DNA of 21,209 nt from Gammaproteobacteria bacterium (GTDB lineage: Bacteria > Pseudomonadota > Gammaproteobacteria > Steroidobacterales > Rariloculaceae): NCBI GenBank assembly GCA_004357505.1, contig SMWC01000029.1, positions 1 through 21,209 of the forward strand. Direction: 5' to 3'. A model generated the notes under the pieces. That model had not been told where the DNA came from, searched no databases, and was given only the letters and a program-made list of their open reading frames with translations. Made by a program: the position numbers and the translations under genes. Shown here one piece after another: positions 8,182 to 14,774 of the stretch (positions within the stretch are counted from its first letter, which is position 1; every line of letters starts with the position of its first letter).

Positions 8182-8257
8182 TTGTGGGCGTCAGAAATTG
8201 GCGATGGCTCCGCAGGCATGGTATTAGGGTGCTAGGCCACAATCCAAGAAGCAATCT
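8182..8257. other. Divergent intergenic region between ABC exporter and SLC13 permease
   Basis: These 76 bp separate two divergently transcribed transporter genes and must supply 5' signals for both. I see no consensus promoter on either strand. A 7-bp inverted pair ATTGTGG (8181-8187) / CCACAAT (8237-8243) brackets it but may be chance. On the minus strand an ATG at 8219 opens a 13-residue ORF that ends in a TGA (8180-8178) overlapping the exporter's TTG start. Confidence 0.4.
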
Positions 8258-10090
8258 GTGCCCATTCTACCGGACTCTCACGGCGTCTTTGTTCTGCTGC
8301 TTACGCCGCTGGCGCTGTATCTATTTACGCGAGATCGGCTCCCCATGGAGGCTTCTGGCCTCGCGATCATCGTGATTCTCGTCGTAAGTTTTCAGCTGTT
8401 CCCGTACATGGTAAACGGTGAACGCCTCGCGCCGACCGCTTTTCTTGCCGGTTTCGGTAACGAGGCGCTGATCACGATCTGCGCACTGATGATCATGGGC
8501 AAGGGACTCGAAGCAACAGGTGCGCTGCAACCGCTGGCGATGTTTTTAGCCAAGGCCTGGACGGCCAGGCCCAAGCTGGCCAGTCTCGCGACACTGGGGA
8601 TCGCCGCTATCTTAAGTGCCTTTCTCAACAACACCCCGGTCGTCATCATGCTCCTACCAATGCTGATCGGTGTGGCGGTACGAAATAAGTTCGCCCCTTC
8701 CTCGATCCTCATGCCGGTCGGCTTCGCTACGTTGATCGGCGGCATGGCCACGACGATTGGCACTTCTACCAATCTACTCATCGTCAGCATCGCGGCCGAC
8801 CAGGGCCTGGAGCCTTTCGGGATGTTCGACTTCACGCTGCCGGTACTAATGGTCGGTGTTGTCGGCGTGCTGTATCTGTGGCTCGTCGCTCCGCGGCTGC
8901 TCCCCGAGCGGAAGCAACCCCTGTCGGATCGCTCACCGCGCGTCTTCAACGCGATGTTCCATATCAACGAGACCAGTGCGGCCTGCGGTTTGACGTTTGC
9001 CGAGGGTCTCGCACTGACCGGTAACGAGATGCGCGTGGATCGAATCGAGCGAGGCGATGGGCTGTCCGTCACGAAACTGCCATTGGTAAAAATTCTCGCC
9101 GGCGATCGCCTCGCCGTCAGAGATACACCGGACCGCCTGAAGCGGTTCGAGAAACAACTCGGCGCAACGCTGCACGGCGCCCTCGGCGCCGACGACGTCA
9201 CCAGTGAAACACATGCCCTCAAGGACCTGCAACATCTCGCCGAGATCGTCGTGACACGCGGATCCTTATTGCATCGGGCAACCCTGGTGGGTACACGATT
9301 CGCCCGGCGCACGGGCCTGTTACCGCTCGCAGTGCACCGCGCCCGTGAGCCCGGCATCGAGGAGATCAGCGGCGACATTGGCACCACACGGCTGCGCGCT
9401 GGCGATGTGGTGCTGGTTCAAGGCGCCGATTCTCAACTCGAACAGTTGAAACGCTCGGGCACCGTACTGGTATTGGACGGCACTACCAATCTGCCGCGAA
9501 CACACCGTGCTGACCGCGCGTTGGTCATCATGATCCTCGTCGTCCTGGCAGCCGCAATCGGCATTCTGCCGATTTCCGTAAGCGCCATCGTAGGCGTCGG
9601 CGCGATGCTCGCTACGCGCTGTCTGACCTGGAAAGATGCATCCGGCGCGCTGTCAGCTCAGGTAATCATGATTATCGTCGCGAGTCTGGCGCTCGGCCTC
9701 GCGATGACTGAAACCGGCGGCGCTGTGTATATCGCACAGGGGTTCGTCGAAGGCGCCAGGCTACTGCCCACGCCCTTCATATTGAGCATGCTGATGCTGG
9801 TGATGGCGATCCTCACCAACGTAGTCTCCAACGCCGCCGCGGGCATCATCGGCACCCCGATCGCGATCCAGATGGCACGGGAGCTGGGCGTGCCCGCTGA
9901 GCCGTTTGTCGTGGCCGTGATCTTCGGCGTCAACATGAGCTACGCCACACCGTTCGGGTACCAGACGAATCTGCTGCTGCTGTCGGCCGGCGGCTACAAG
10001 TTCTCAGACTTCATGCGCGCCGGGGTGCCGCTGACGGCCCTGATGTGGCTCGGATTTTCGATTGTATTGCCCATCATTTACGATCTCTGA
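8258..10090 (+). CDS. SLC13/DASS-type membrane permease with inserted RCK_C (TrkA-C) region
   Basis: An inner-membrane permease of the SLC13 / ArsB-NhaD-like superfamily, 610 residues. Two pseudo-symmetric membrane halves flank a soluble insert. The first half (about 8-212) carries FLNNTPVV (122-129) and GTSTNLL (168-174). The second half (about 420-610) carries VVSNAAAG (522-529) and TPFGYQTNLL (564-573). These are the paired helix-breaking motifs that bind substrate and Na+ in the family. The soluble region 232-405 resembles one or two RCK_C/TrkA-C domains (for example DIGTTRLRAGDVVLVQG), usually a ligand-sensing unit. Substrates in related proteins include sulfate, dicarboxylates and other anions; none can be assigned here. 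The start is GTG at 8258, preceded by the purine stretch AAGAAG about 6 nt upstream. It lies upstream of the trp leader on the same strand with no terminator of its own visible. Confidence 0.88.
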   Translation: MPILPDSHGVFVLLLTPLALYLFTRDRLPMEASGLAIIVILVVSFQLFPYMVNGERLAPTAFLAGFGNEALITICALMIMGKGLEATGALQPLAMFLAKAWTARPKLASLATLGIAAILSAFLNNTPVVIMLLPMLIGVAVRNKFAPSSILMPVGFATLIGGMATTIGTSTNLLIVSIAADQGLEPFGMFDFTLPVLMVGVVGVLYLWLVAPRLLPERKQPLSDRSPRVFNAMFHINETSAACGLTFAEGLALTGNEMRVDRIERGDGLSVTKLPLVKILAGDRLAVRDTPDRLKRFEKQLGATLHGALGADDVTSETHALKDLQHLAEIVVTRGSLLHRATLVGTRFARRTGLLPLAVHRAREPGIEEISGDIGTTRLRAGDVVLVQGADSQLEQLKRSGTVLVLDGTTNLPRTHRADRALVIMILVVLAAAIGILPISVSAIVGVGAMLATRCLTWKDASGALSAQVIMIIVASLALGLAMTETGGAVYIAQGFVEGARLLPTPFILSMLMLVMAILTNVVSNAAAGIIGTPIAIQMARELGVPAEPFVVAVIFGVNMSYATPFGYQTNLLLLSAGGYKFSDFMRAGVPLTALMWLGFSIVLPIIYDL

Positions 10091-10111
10091 GGCGTTTTGG
10101 CCGCGACGAAC

Positions 10112-10141
10112 TTGACGCCTAAGCGCGCGCAAGGACATACT
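10112..10141 (+). promoter_or_regulatory. Candidate trp operon promoter (sigma70-like)
   Basis: TTGACG at 10112-10117 matches five of six -35 consensus bases. CATACT at 10136-10141 matches four of six -10 bases, with an 18-bp spacer. It is the only good -35/-10 pair I see between the permease stop and the trp leader. It would start transcription at about 10147-10150, on top of the leader ATG. No TrpR-type operator (palindrome around CTAG) overlaps it. Confidence 0.5.
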
Positions 10142-10149
10142 TTCGCCCC

Positions 10150-10230
10150 ATGGACCGATCTGCGAACAGGCATTCCCGTACCAACCGCTGGTGGCGACGC
10201 TCTCCGGCGGAGAGGGTAGCGCGCACCTAG
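10150..10230 (+). CDS. trpL: trp operon leader peptide (26 residues, tandem Trp codons)
   Basis: A short ORF from ATG 10150 to TAG 10228-10230. It encodes a 26-residue, arginine-rich peptide whose codons 14 and 15 are TGG TGG (10189-10194), giving the segment NRWWRRSP. Tandem tryptophan codons just before nested hairpins and a terminator, directly upstream of trpE, are diagnostic of a tryptophan attenuation leader. Its job is to report Trp-tRNA supply through ribosome stalling; the peptide itself need not function. The only SD-like sequence, AAGGA at 10131-10135, lies 14 nt before the ATG, longer than optimal, and falls inside the spacer of the predicted promoter. The transcript may therefore begin at or near the ATG. 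Confidence 0.87.
   Translation: MDRSANRHSRTNRWWRRSPAERVART
10200..10214 (+). promoter_or_regulatory. trp leader 1:2 hairpin (pause / anti-antiterminator)
   Basis: CTCTCC (10200-10205) pairs perfectly with GGAGAG (10209-10214) across a GGC loop. It begins six nt after the second Trp codon. A ribosome stalled on the Trp codons would cover the 5' arm and release the 3' arm, which is also part of the antiterminator. Confidence 0.65.
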
Positions 10231-10270
10231 ACCGACGAGTCCATCTCGATCAAGGTAAACCCACCTCCGC
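10207..10270 (+). promoter_or_regulatory. trp leader antiterminator (2:3 pairing)
   Basis: GCGGAG (10207-10212) can pair with CTCCGC (10265-10270), and GGGT (10214-10217) with ACCC (10259-10262). This gives 10 bp with a small internal loop (A10213 opposite A10263 and C10264). The pairing uses up the whole 5' arm of the terminator stem and is therefore mutually exclusive with termination. It also competes with the 10200-10214 hairpin, giving the classic three-state attenuator. Confidence 0.7.
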
Positions 10271-10292
10271 CCTTGCGGAGGTGGGTTTTTTT
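10257..10292 (+). terminator. trp attenuator, intrinsic terminator (3:4 hairpin)
   Basis: AAACCCACCTCCGC (10257-10270) pairs perfectly with GCGGAGGTGGGTTT (10275-10288) across a CCTT loop, a 14-bp GC-rich stem. Seven consecutive T residues (10286-10292) follow. It lies 27 nt after the leader peptide stop and about 30 nt before the trpE ATG. It should also stop read-through from the upstream permease when tryptophan is plentiful. Confidence 0.93.
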
Positions 10293-10322
10293 ATTTCTAC
10301 AGCTTGTGAGATTTAAGCGACG

Positions 10323-11708
10323 ATGGAAGCACCGTTCGACATTGCAGCCGACTTGGATACCCCGGTCTCGGCGTATATCAAGCTTAAGGCGTTCAAGCCG
10401 CGGTTCCTGCTGGAAAGCGTCGAGGGAGGCGAACGCCTGGCGCGCTATTCGTTCCTTGGCTTCGGTACCGGGCTGACGCTGGAGTTAGGCCCGGACACAC
10501 TGCGCATCAACGGTGAAACGGTACCGCGACCGCAGAGCGGCTCGGCCTGGCTCGACGTCATACGCGAAACGCTGGCCGCGAGCCCTGAGCTCAAGCCGAC
10601 AATCGACGGCATTCCATTCGCCGGCGGCCTGGTCGGCGCTACCGGCTACGATGTCGTGCGTTACTTCGAGCGGCTGCCGAAAAATCAAACGGAGCTTGAC
10701 GGACTCCCGCAGGCGACCTATGTCGCGCCCGAATCCGTATTGGTATTCGACCACCTGACCCGCCGCATCGCACTCCTACACTCGGGCACCGAGGCGAAAC
10801 GCCAGGCGCTCAGAGACGAAGTGATCCAAGCCCTGCGCCACGGTATAGACACGGAAACGACTCGGGGTAGCTTTTCCAAGGCCGAGGCCAGCCTCAGCCG
10901 GGAGGAGTTCACCGCTGCGGTCGAGCGATGTAAATCTCATATCGCGGCCGGTGATATCTATCAGATCGTACTGTCGGTACGCTTCAGCGGTACCACTGAT
11001 CTCGATCCGTTCCAGTGTTACCGCGCTTTGAGATTGCTGAATCCCTCGCCCTATATGTACTTTCTCGAGTTCGGAGATCTGTCGGTCGCCGGCTCTTCGC
11101 CCGAAGCCTTGGTACGTTTGCACGGACGTCATGCCTCGCTGAGCCCGATCGCCGGCACACGGCCCCGCGGCCGGACCAGTGAAGAGGATCTCGCGCTGGA
11201 GAAGGAGCTACTCGCCGACCCCAAGGAGAACGCGGAACACGTGATGCTCGTGGATCTCGCCCGCAACGACCTCGGGCGCGTCGCGTTGGCCGGCTCCGTG
11301 CATGTGGATCCGTACCGCACCATCGAACGCTATAGCCATGTCATGCACATCGTCAGCGGAGTGCTCGGCGAGATCGTCGCGGACAAGGATGCGCCGGACC
11401 TGTTCGCTGCAACGTTTCCCGCGGGTACGCTGGTCGGCGCGCCGAAGGTGCGGGCGATGGAGCTGATTACCGGCATGGAACCGGTGGGTCGCGGTCTCTA
11501 CGGTGGCACGGTGGGCTACTTCGGGAAGAACGGCAACATGGACCAGGCCATCACAATCCGGACCATGGTCTTCAACGGCAGCGAGTACAGTTTCCAGGCG
11601 GGTGCCGGAATCGTGGCAGATAGCGACCCTGAGCGTGAGTACCAGGAGGTCCTGGCGAAAAGTGCGATCTTGAGACGCGCCTTGGAGATCGCGGAGGAAG
11701 GGCTGTGA
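10323..11708 (+). CDS. trpE: Anthranilate synthase component I
   Basis: The chorismate-binding subunit converts chorismate plus ammonia (delivered by TrpG) to anthranilate, the first step of tryptophan synthesis. At 461 residues it is shorter than E. coli TrpE (520). The N-terminus begins MEAPFDIAADLDTPVSAYIK and lacks about 20 residues that precede the DTPxSxYxKL motif in pseudomonad enzymes. No longer start is possible, because an in-frame TAA lies three codons upstream (10314-10316). The tryptophan-binding segment LLESVEGGE is present. So are the chorismate-site motifs SPIAGTRPRG, DLARNDLGRV, TFPAGTLVGAPKVRAME, GGTVGYF and QAGAGIVADSDPEREYQE. The SD is weak (GTGAG, 13 nt upstream). It is the first structural gene after the attenuator and overlaps trpG by 4 nt. 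Confidence 0.97.
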   Translation: MEAPFDIAADLDTPVSAYIKLKAFKPRFLLESVEGGERLARYSFLGFGTGLTLELGPDTLRINGETVPRPQSGSAWLDVIRETLAASPELKPTIDGIPFAGGLVGATGYDVVRYFERLPKNQTELDGLPQATYVAPESVLVFDHLTRRIALLHSGTEAKRQALRDEVIQALRHGIDTETTRGSFSKAEASLSREEFTAAVERCKSHIAAGDIYQIVLSVRFSGTTDLDPFQCYRALRLLNPSPYMYFLEFGDLSVAGSSPEALVRLHGRHASLSPIAGTRPRGRTSEEDLALEKELLADPKENAEHVMLVDLARNDLGRVALAGSVHVDPYRTIERYSHVMHIVSGVLGEIVADKDAPDLFAATFPAGTLVGAPKVRAMELITGMEPVGRGLYGGTVGYFGKNGNMDQAITIRTMVFNGSEYSFQAGAGIVADSDPEREYQEVLAKSAILRRALEIAEEGL

Positions 11709-12310
11709 GTATTCGCCTCCTGTTAATCGATAACTATGACTCGTTCACCTACAACTTGGTGCAAGCTTTTCTCGTGCTCGAAGCGGAGGTCATGGTGTAC
11801 CGCAACGATGCCATCGATGTAGGCGAAGCGGCTAAGCTGAAGCCCACTCACCTGGTCATCTCGCCGGGCCCGGGCCGCCCTGAAGACGCCGGGAAGTCGC
11901 TGGCGATGATCGAGGCCTTTACCGGAAAGGTGCCCATACTCGGCGTGTGTCTTGGTCATCAATGTATTGTCCAACACTTCGGCGGCGAGATCGTAGCCGC
12001 CGGTGTCCTGATGCACGGTAAGACGTCTCTGATCGAGCATGATGGCTACACGCTCTACCGTGGCTTACCGAGTCCGTTCCTGGCCGGGCGTTATCACTCG
12101 CTTGCTGCCAATCGACGCAGAGTCCCTGAGACCCTACAGGTTTCCGCAACGACGGATGTGGATGAAATCATGGGCGTCCGCCACCAAGATCTGCCGATAG
12201 AAGGCGTCCAGTTTCACCCGGAAAGCATTCTGACGCCGGACGGCCCGAACCTGCTCGAGAACTTCCTCTACCCTGAACGGGCCACCGCCCGACTAGACGT
12301 AAGGAGCTGA
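11705..12310 (+). CDS. trpG: Anthranilate synthase component II (glutamine amidotransferase)
   Basis: A class I glutamine amidotransferase of 201 residues that hydrolyses glutamine and channels ammonia to TrpE. It opens with LLIDNYDSFTYNLVQ, carries the oxyanion segment SPGPGRPEDAG, the nucleophile Cys82 in GVCLGHQ, and His171 and Glu173 in FHPES. It is not fused to trpD, unlike the E. coli protein. The start is GTG at 11705 inside the overlap GTGA with the trpE stop, preceded by a strong SD (GAGGAAGG), so translational coupling to trpE is likely. Such proteins can also serve as PabA for folate synthesis; the location makes the tryptophan role primary. Confidence 0.96.
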   Translation: MSIRLLLIDNYDSFTYNLVQAFLVLEAEVMVYRNDAIDVGEAAKLKPTHLVISPGPGRPEDAGKSLAMIEAFTGKVPILGVCLGHQCIVQHFGGEIVAAGVLMHGKTSLIEHDGYTLYRGLPSPFLAGRYHSLAANRRRVPETLQVSATTDVDEIMGVRHQDLPIEGVQFHPESILTPDGPNLLENFLYPERATARLDVRS

Positions 12311-12313
12311 GCG

Positions 12314-13348
12314 ATGAGTGCCGATGCGGTCGAATTGCTCGAACGGGTCTTAGCGGGTTCGGATCTCAGCGAGGCGGAGGCCGCCTGGATTCTCAGGTCG
12401 ATGGCCGAGGATTCGCTCGCGCCCGCCCTGTCCGGTGCGCTCCTGATCGCCCTGAGATGCAAGGGTGAAGCCACCAGCGAGATACGCGGCTTTGCTCAGG
12501 CGATGCGCGAACTCGCACGCCGACCGGACATCAAGCCTGGCGGCGCGTACGTCGATATCGTCGGTACCGGAGGCGATGGTTCCGGAAGTTTGAATCTGTC
12601 CACAGGCAGCGCATTGCTGGCGGCGGCCTGTGGATTACAGGTCGTCAAACACGGCAACCGTTCGATCTCGAGCCGCTCCGGCAGCGCGGATGCGCTCGAA
12701 GCGCTGGGTTTACCGATACCACTCGATGCAAAGGAGGCGGGCCGGAGCCTGGCGACACTGGGCTTTACCTTTTTATTCGCGCCCTACTACCACCCGGCGA
12801 TGAAGAACATCGGTCCGGTACGAGGAGCCCTCGGCGTACGCACGGTGTTCAATATTCTCGGTCCGCTCGTCAACCCGGTGTCACCACCGTTCCATGTCAT
12901 CGGGGCATTCAGCGAGGAGACAGCCGAAGTGATGGCGCAGGCGTTGTCCGGCATGGATGCCGAGCGTAGCTTCGTTGTCCACGGCGCACCCGGCTGGGAC
13001 GAAGCGACCCCGGTCGGCCCGTTCCTATGCTTCGACGTCCGGCCAGGTAGCGTGCAACGCAGCGTTCGCGATCCTGCCGACCTTGGGCTCGCACGCTGCA
13101 GCGCCGATGAGCTTATTGGTGGCGAGCCGTCGGCAAACAGTGACCGGCTCGCGGCGGCGCTTCGCGGCGAGGACACCCCGGCGCACCGCGACGCGCTGGT
13201 GCTGGGAGCCGCGTTGGCGCTCGAGGTCACGGGCACGGAGCCCGACGCCGAGCGAGCGGTCGAACGAGCTCGCCAGGTAATTCAGGACGGCAGCGGCGCC
13301 GAGTTTCTGCAGCGGTTCCAAGCGTTCGGCCGGGAGTTGCGAGCGTGA
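12314..13348 (+). CDS. trpD: Anthranilate phosphoribosyltransferase
   Basis: This enzyme transfers phosphoribosyl from PRPP to anthranilate. It has 344 residues, normal for the family. The PRPP/Mg site is GTGGDGSGSLNLST (84-97), followed by KHGNR (112-116) and SGSADALEALG (122-132). The second conserved block is HPAMKNIGPVRGALGVRTVF, then NILGPLVNP. The later family motif GLDE appears as GWDEAT, a mild variant. The ATG at 12314 is preceded by TAAGGAG at an ideal distance and follows the trpG stop by 3 nt. It overlaps trpC by 4 nt (GTGA). Confidence 0.96.
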   Translation: MSADAVELLERVLAGSDLSEAEAAWILRSMAEDSLAPALSGALLIALRCKGEATSEIRGFAQAMRELARRPDIKPGGAYVDIVGTGGDGSGSLNLSTGSALLAAACGLQVVKHGNRSISSRSGSADALEALGLPIPLDAKEAGRSLATLGFTFLFAPYYHPAMKNIGPVRGALGVRTVFNILGPLVNPVSPPFHVIGAFSEETAEVMAQALSGMDAERSFVVHGAPGWDEATPVGPFLCFDVRPGSVQRSVRDPADLGLARCSADELIGGEPSANSDRLAAALRGEDTPAHRDALVLGAALALEVTGTEPDAERAVERARQVIQDGSGAEFLQRFQAFGRELRA

Positions 13349-14193
13349 CGGGTAGCTCGTTTCTCAATCGTATGGCACGCGCCAGCCGTGAACGCGTTAG
13401 GCTGGCGCGTGCGCAGGAGTCCGAGGCCGCGTTGCAGACCCGAGCGATGGCCACGGCCGACCCGCCGATACTACAACTCGGCGAATTCGACCTGATAGCG
13501 GAGTTAAAACTTCGTTCACCGGCCGCCGGTTCCCTAGTTGATCCACACTTCGATCGTCATTCTCAGTTGGACGCATACGCCAACGGCGGAGCCGCCGCGA
13601 TCTCGGTACTAACCGAACCGGACGAGTTCAAGGGCAGCCTGGCCCATCTGCAAGAAGCGGCGGCCGTTCTAGCGCCTCATGGCATTCCGGTGATGCGCAA
13701 GGATTTTCTCATCGACGCCTATCAAGTTCTGGAAGCGAAAGCAGCAGGAGCGGGCGGCATCCTCGTCATCGTGACGATGCTCACCGACACCGAGGTGCAA
13801 GCGCTGCTCGCTTGCGCTCGCGAGTGCGGCCTGTTTGTGCTGCTCGAGGCGTTCACCGCCGAGGATCTTGCGCGGATCGCAGCGCTAGCCGGCGTCGGAC
13901 CCGCAGCAGCGGATGCGCCGCTATTGTGTGGTGTGAACTGCCGCGACCTGAAAAGCCTGGCGGTCAATTTTGACCGTTTCGCTGCGCTCGCCGCTTATCT
14001 ACCGGAGGGACTAACGGCGGTCGCGGAAAGCGGCGTGCAAGGCGTGGATCAGATTCGCGCGCTCGTGCTGCTCGGTTACCGGGCTGTGCTCGTAGGCTCG
14101 ATACTGATGCAATCGGCTGAGCCCGGCCAGGCCGTCGCCCGGCTGATCGCCGCCGGCACCGAGCGGCGTGCGGAGATGCGCGCATGTTCGTAA
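13345..14193 (+). CDS. trpC: Indole-3-glycerol phosphate synthase
   Basis: This enzyme closes the indole ring of CdRP to give indole-3-glycerol phosphate. It is a single-domain (alpha/beta)8 protein of 282 residues, slightly long, and not fused to trpF. The expected catalytic residues are recognisable: Glu53 and Lys55 (IAELKLRSP), Lys119 (RKDFLID), Glu168 (LLEAF), Asn198 (GVNCRDL), and Glu228-Ser229 (AESG). Several flanking positions differ from the usual consensus, for example GVNCRDL for GINNRDL and GAGGILV for GADAILL, so it is a divergent member. The start is GTG at 13345 within the GTGA overlap with trpD, with SD GGGAG about 7 nt upstream. The 3' end overlaps trpF by 10 nt. Confidence 0.93.
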   Translation: MTGSSFLNRMARASRERVRLARAQESEAALQTRAMATADPPILQLGEFDLIAELKLRSPAAGSLVDPHFDRHSQLDAYANGGAAAISVLTEPDEFKGSLAHLQEAAAVLAPHGIPVMRKDFLIDAYQVLEAKAAGAGGILVIVTMLTDTEVQALLACARECGLFVLLEAFTAEDLARIAALAGVGPAAADAPLLCGVNCRDLKSLAVNFDRFAALAAYLPEGLTAVAESGVQGVDQIRALVLLGYRAVLVGSILMQSAEPGQAVARLIAAGTERRAEMRACS

Positions 14194-14774
14194 AGATTTG
14201 TGGCCTGACAACCTACGATGCCGTACACGCAGCGGTATCTGCGGGCGCGGATGCCGTAGGCTTCGTCTTCGCCGACTCACCAAGACGTGTCACTCCGGAC
14301 GAGGCCGCCCGGCTTTGCAAAGAGTTACCCGGCGATTTCGTCCGCGTGGCAGTGATGCGTCACCCCAGCGCCGAAGAATGGCAAGCGGTTCGGGAGCGGT
14401 TCGCACCGGACTGGTTACAGACCGACGCCGAGGATCTGGAGGCACTCGACCTGCCTGCCGACTGTCAGCCGCTGCCGGTTTTTCGGAGCGGCCGAATGAC
14501 TTCCGCCAGGCACCCAGAACGCCTGCTCTTCGAGGGGCCGAGAAGTGGCCGCGGTGAGGTGGCGGACTGGCGCGAAGCAGCATCGATCGCGGCCGAAACG
14601 CAGATGATTCTGGCAGGCGGCTTGGATGCGGATAACGTGGCCGACGCAATTCGCACTGTCGACCCCTGGGGCGTCGACGTCTCCAGTGGCGTCGAACGAG
14701 AGCCGGCAAGAAAAGACCCGGAGAAAATACAATTGTTTGTCGCCCGAGCGCGGGCAGCGGAGAAAGGGTCATGA
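14184..14774 (+). CDS. trpF: Phosphoribosylanthranilate isomerase
   Basis: This isomerase converts PRA to CdRP. It has 196 residues in a stand-alone (alpha/beta)8 fold. The general-base cysteine is Cys6 in VKICGL, followed by GADAVGFVFADSPRRV, and near the end ILAGGLDADNV and GVDVSSGVE, the phosphate-binding loops. The expected general-acid region, normally LLD...GGTG..FDW, reads LLFEGPRSGRGEVADW, so Glu117 replaces the usual aspartate. The usual VQLHG strand reads LQTD. The gene is therefore a divergent type but keeps both ends of the active site. The ATG at 14184 lies within the end of trpC, and the stop overlaps the trpB start (ATGA). Confidence 0.92.
   Translation: MFVKICGLTTYDAVHAAVSAGADAVGFVFADSPRRVTPDEAARLCKELPGDFVRVAVMRHPSAEEWQAVRERFAPDWLQTDAEDLEALDLPADCQPLPVFRSGRMTSARHPERLLFEGPRSGRGEVADWREAASIAAETQMILAGGLDADNVADAIRTVDPWGVDVSSGVEREPARKDPEKIQLFVARARAAEKGS

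Noticed and set aside
8181..8243. ATTGTGG / CCACAAT inverted pair as a regulator operator
   Set aside because: Seven-base arms 49 bp apart are not unlikely by chance in this length, and one arm lies over a start codon; noted only.
10090..10120. Inverted repeat AGGCGT...ACGCCT as a terminator for the SLC13 permease
   Set aside because: Only 6 bp with a long loop and no T tract; the 3' arm overlaps the better -35 element.
10226..10229. CTAG as a TrpR operator core
   Set aside because: It is a single tetramer at the leader stop codon, downstream of the promoter, and not within an operator-like palindrome.
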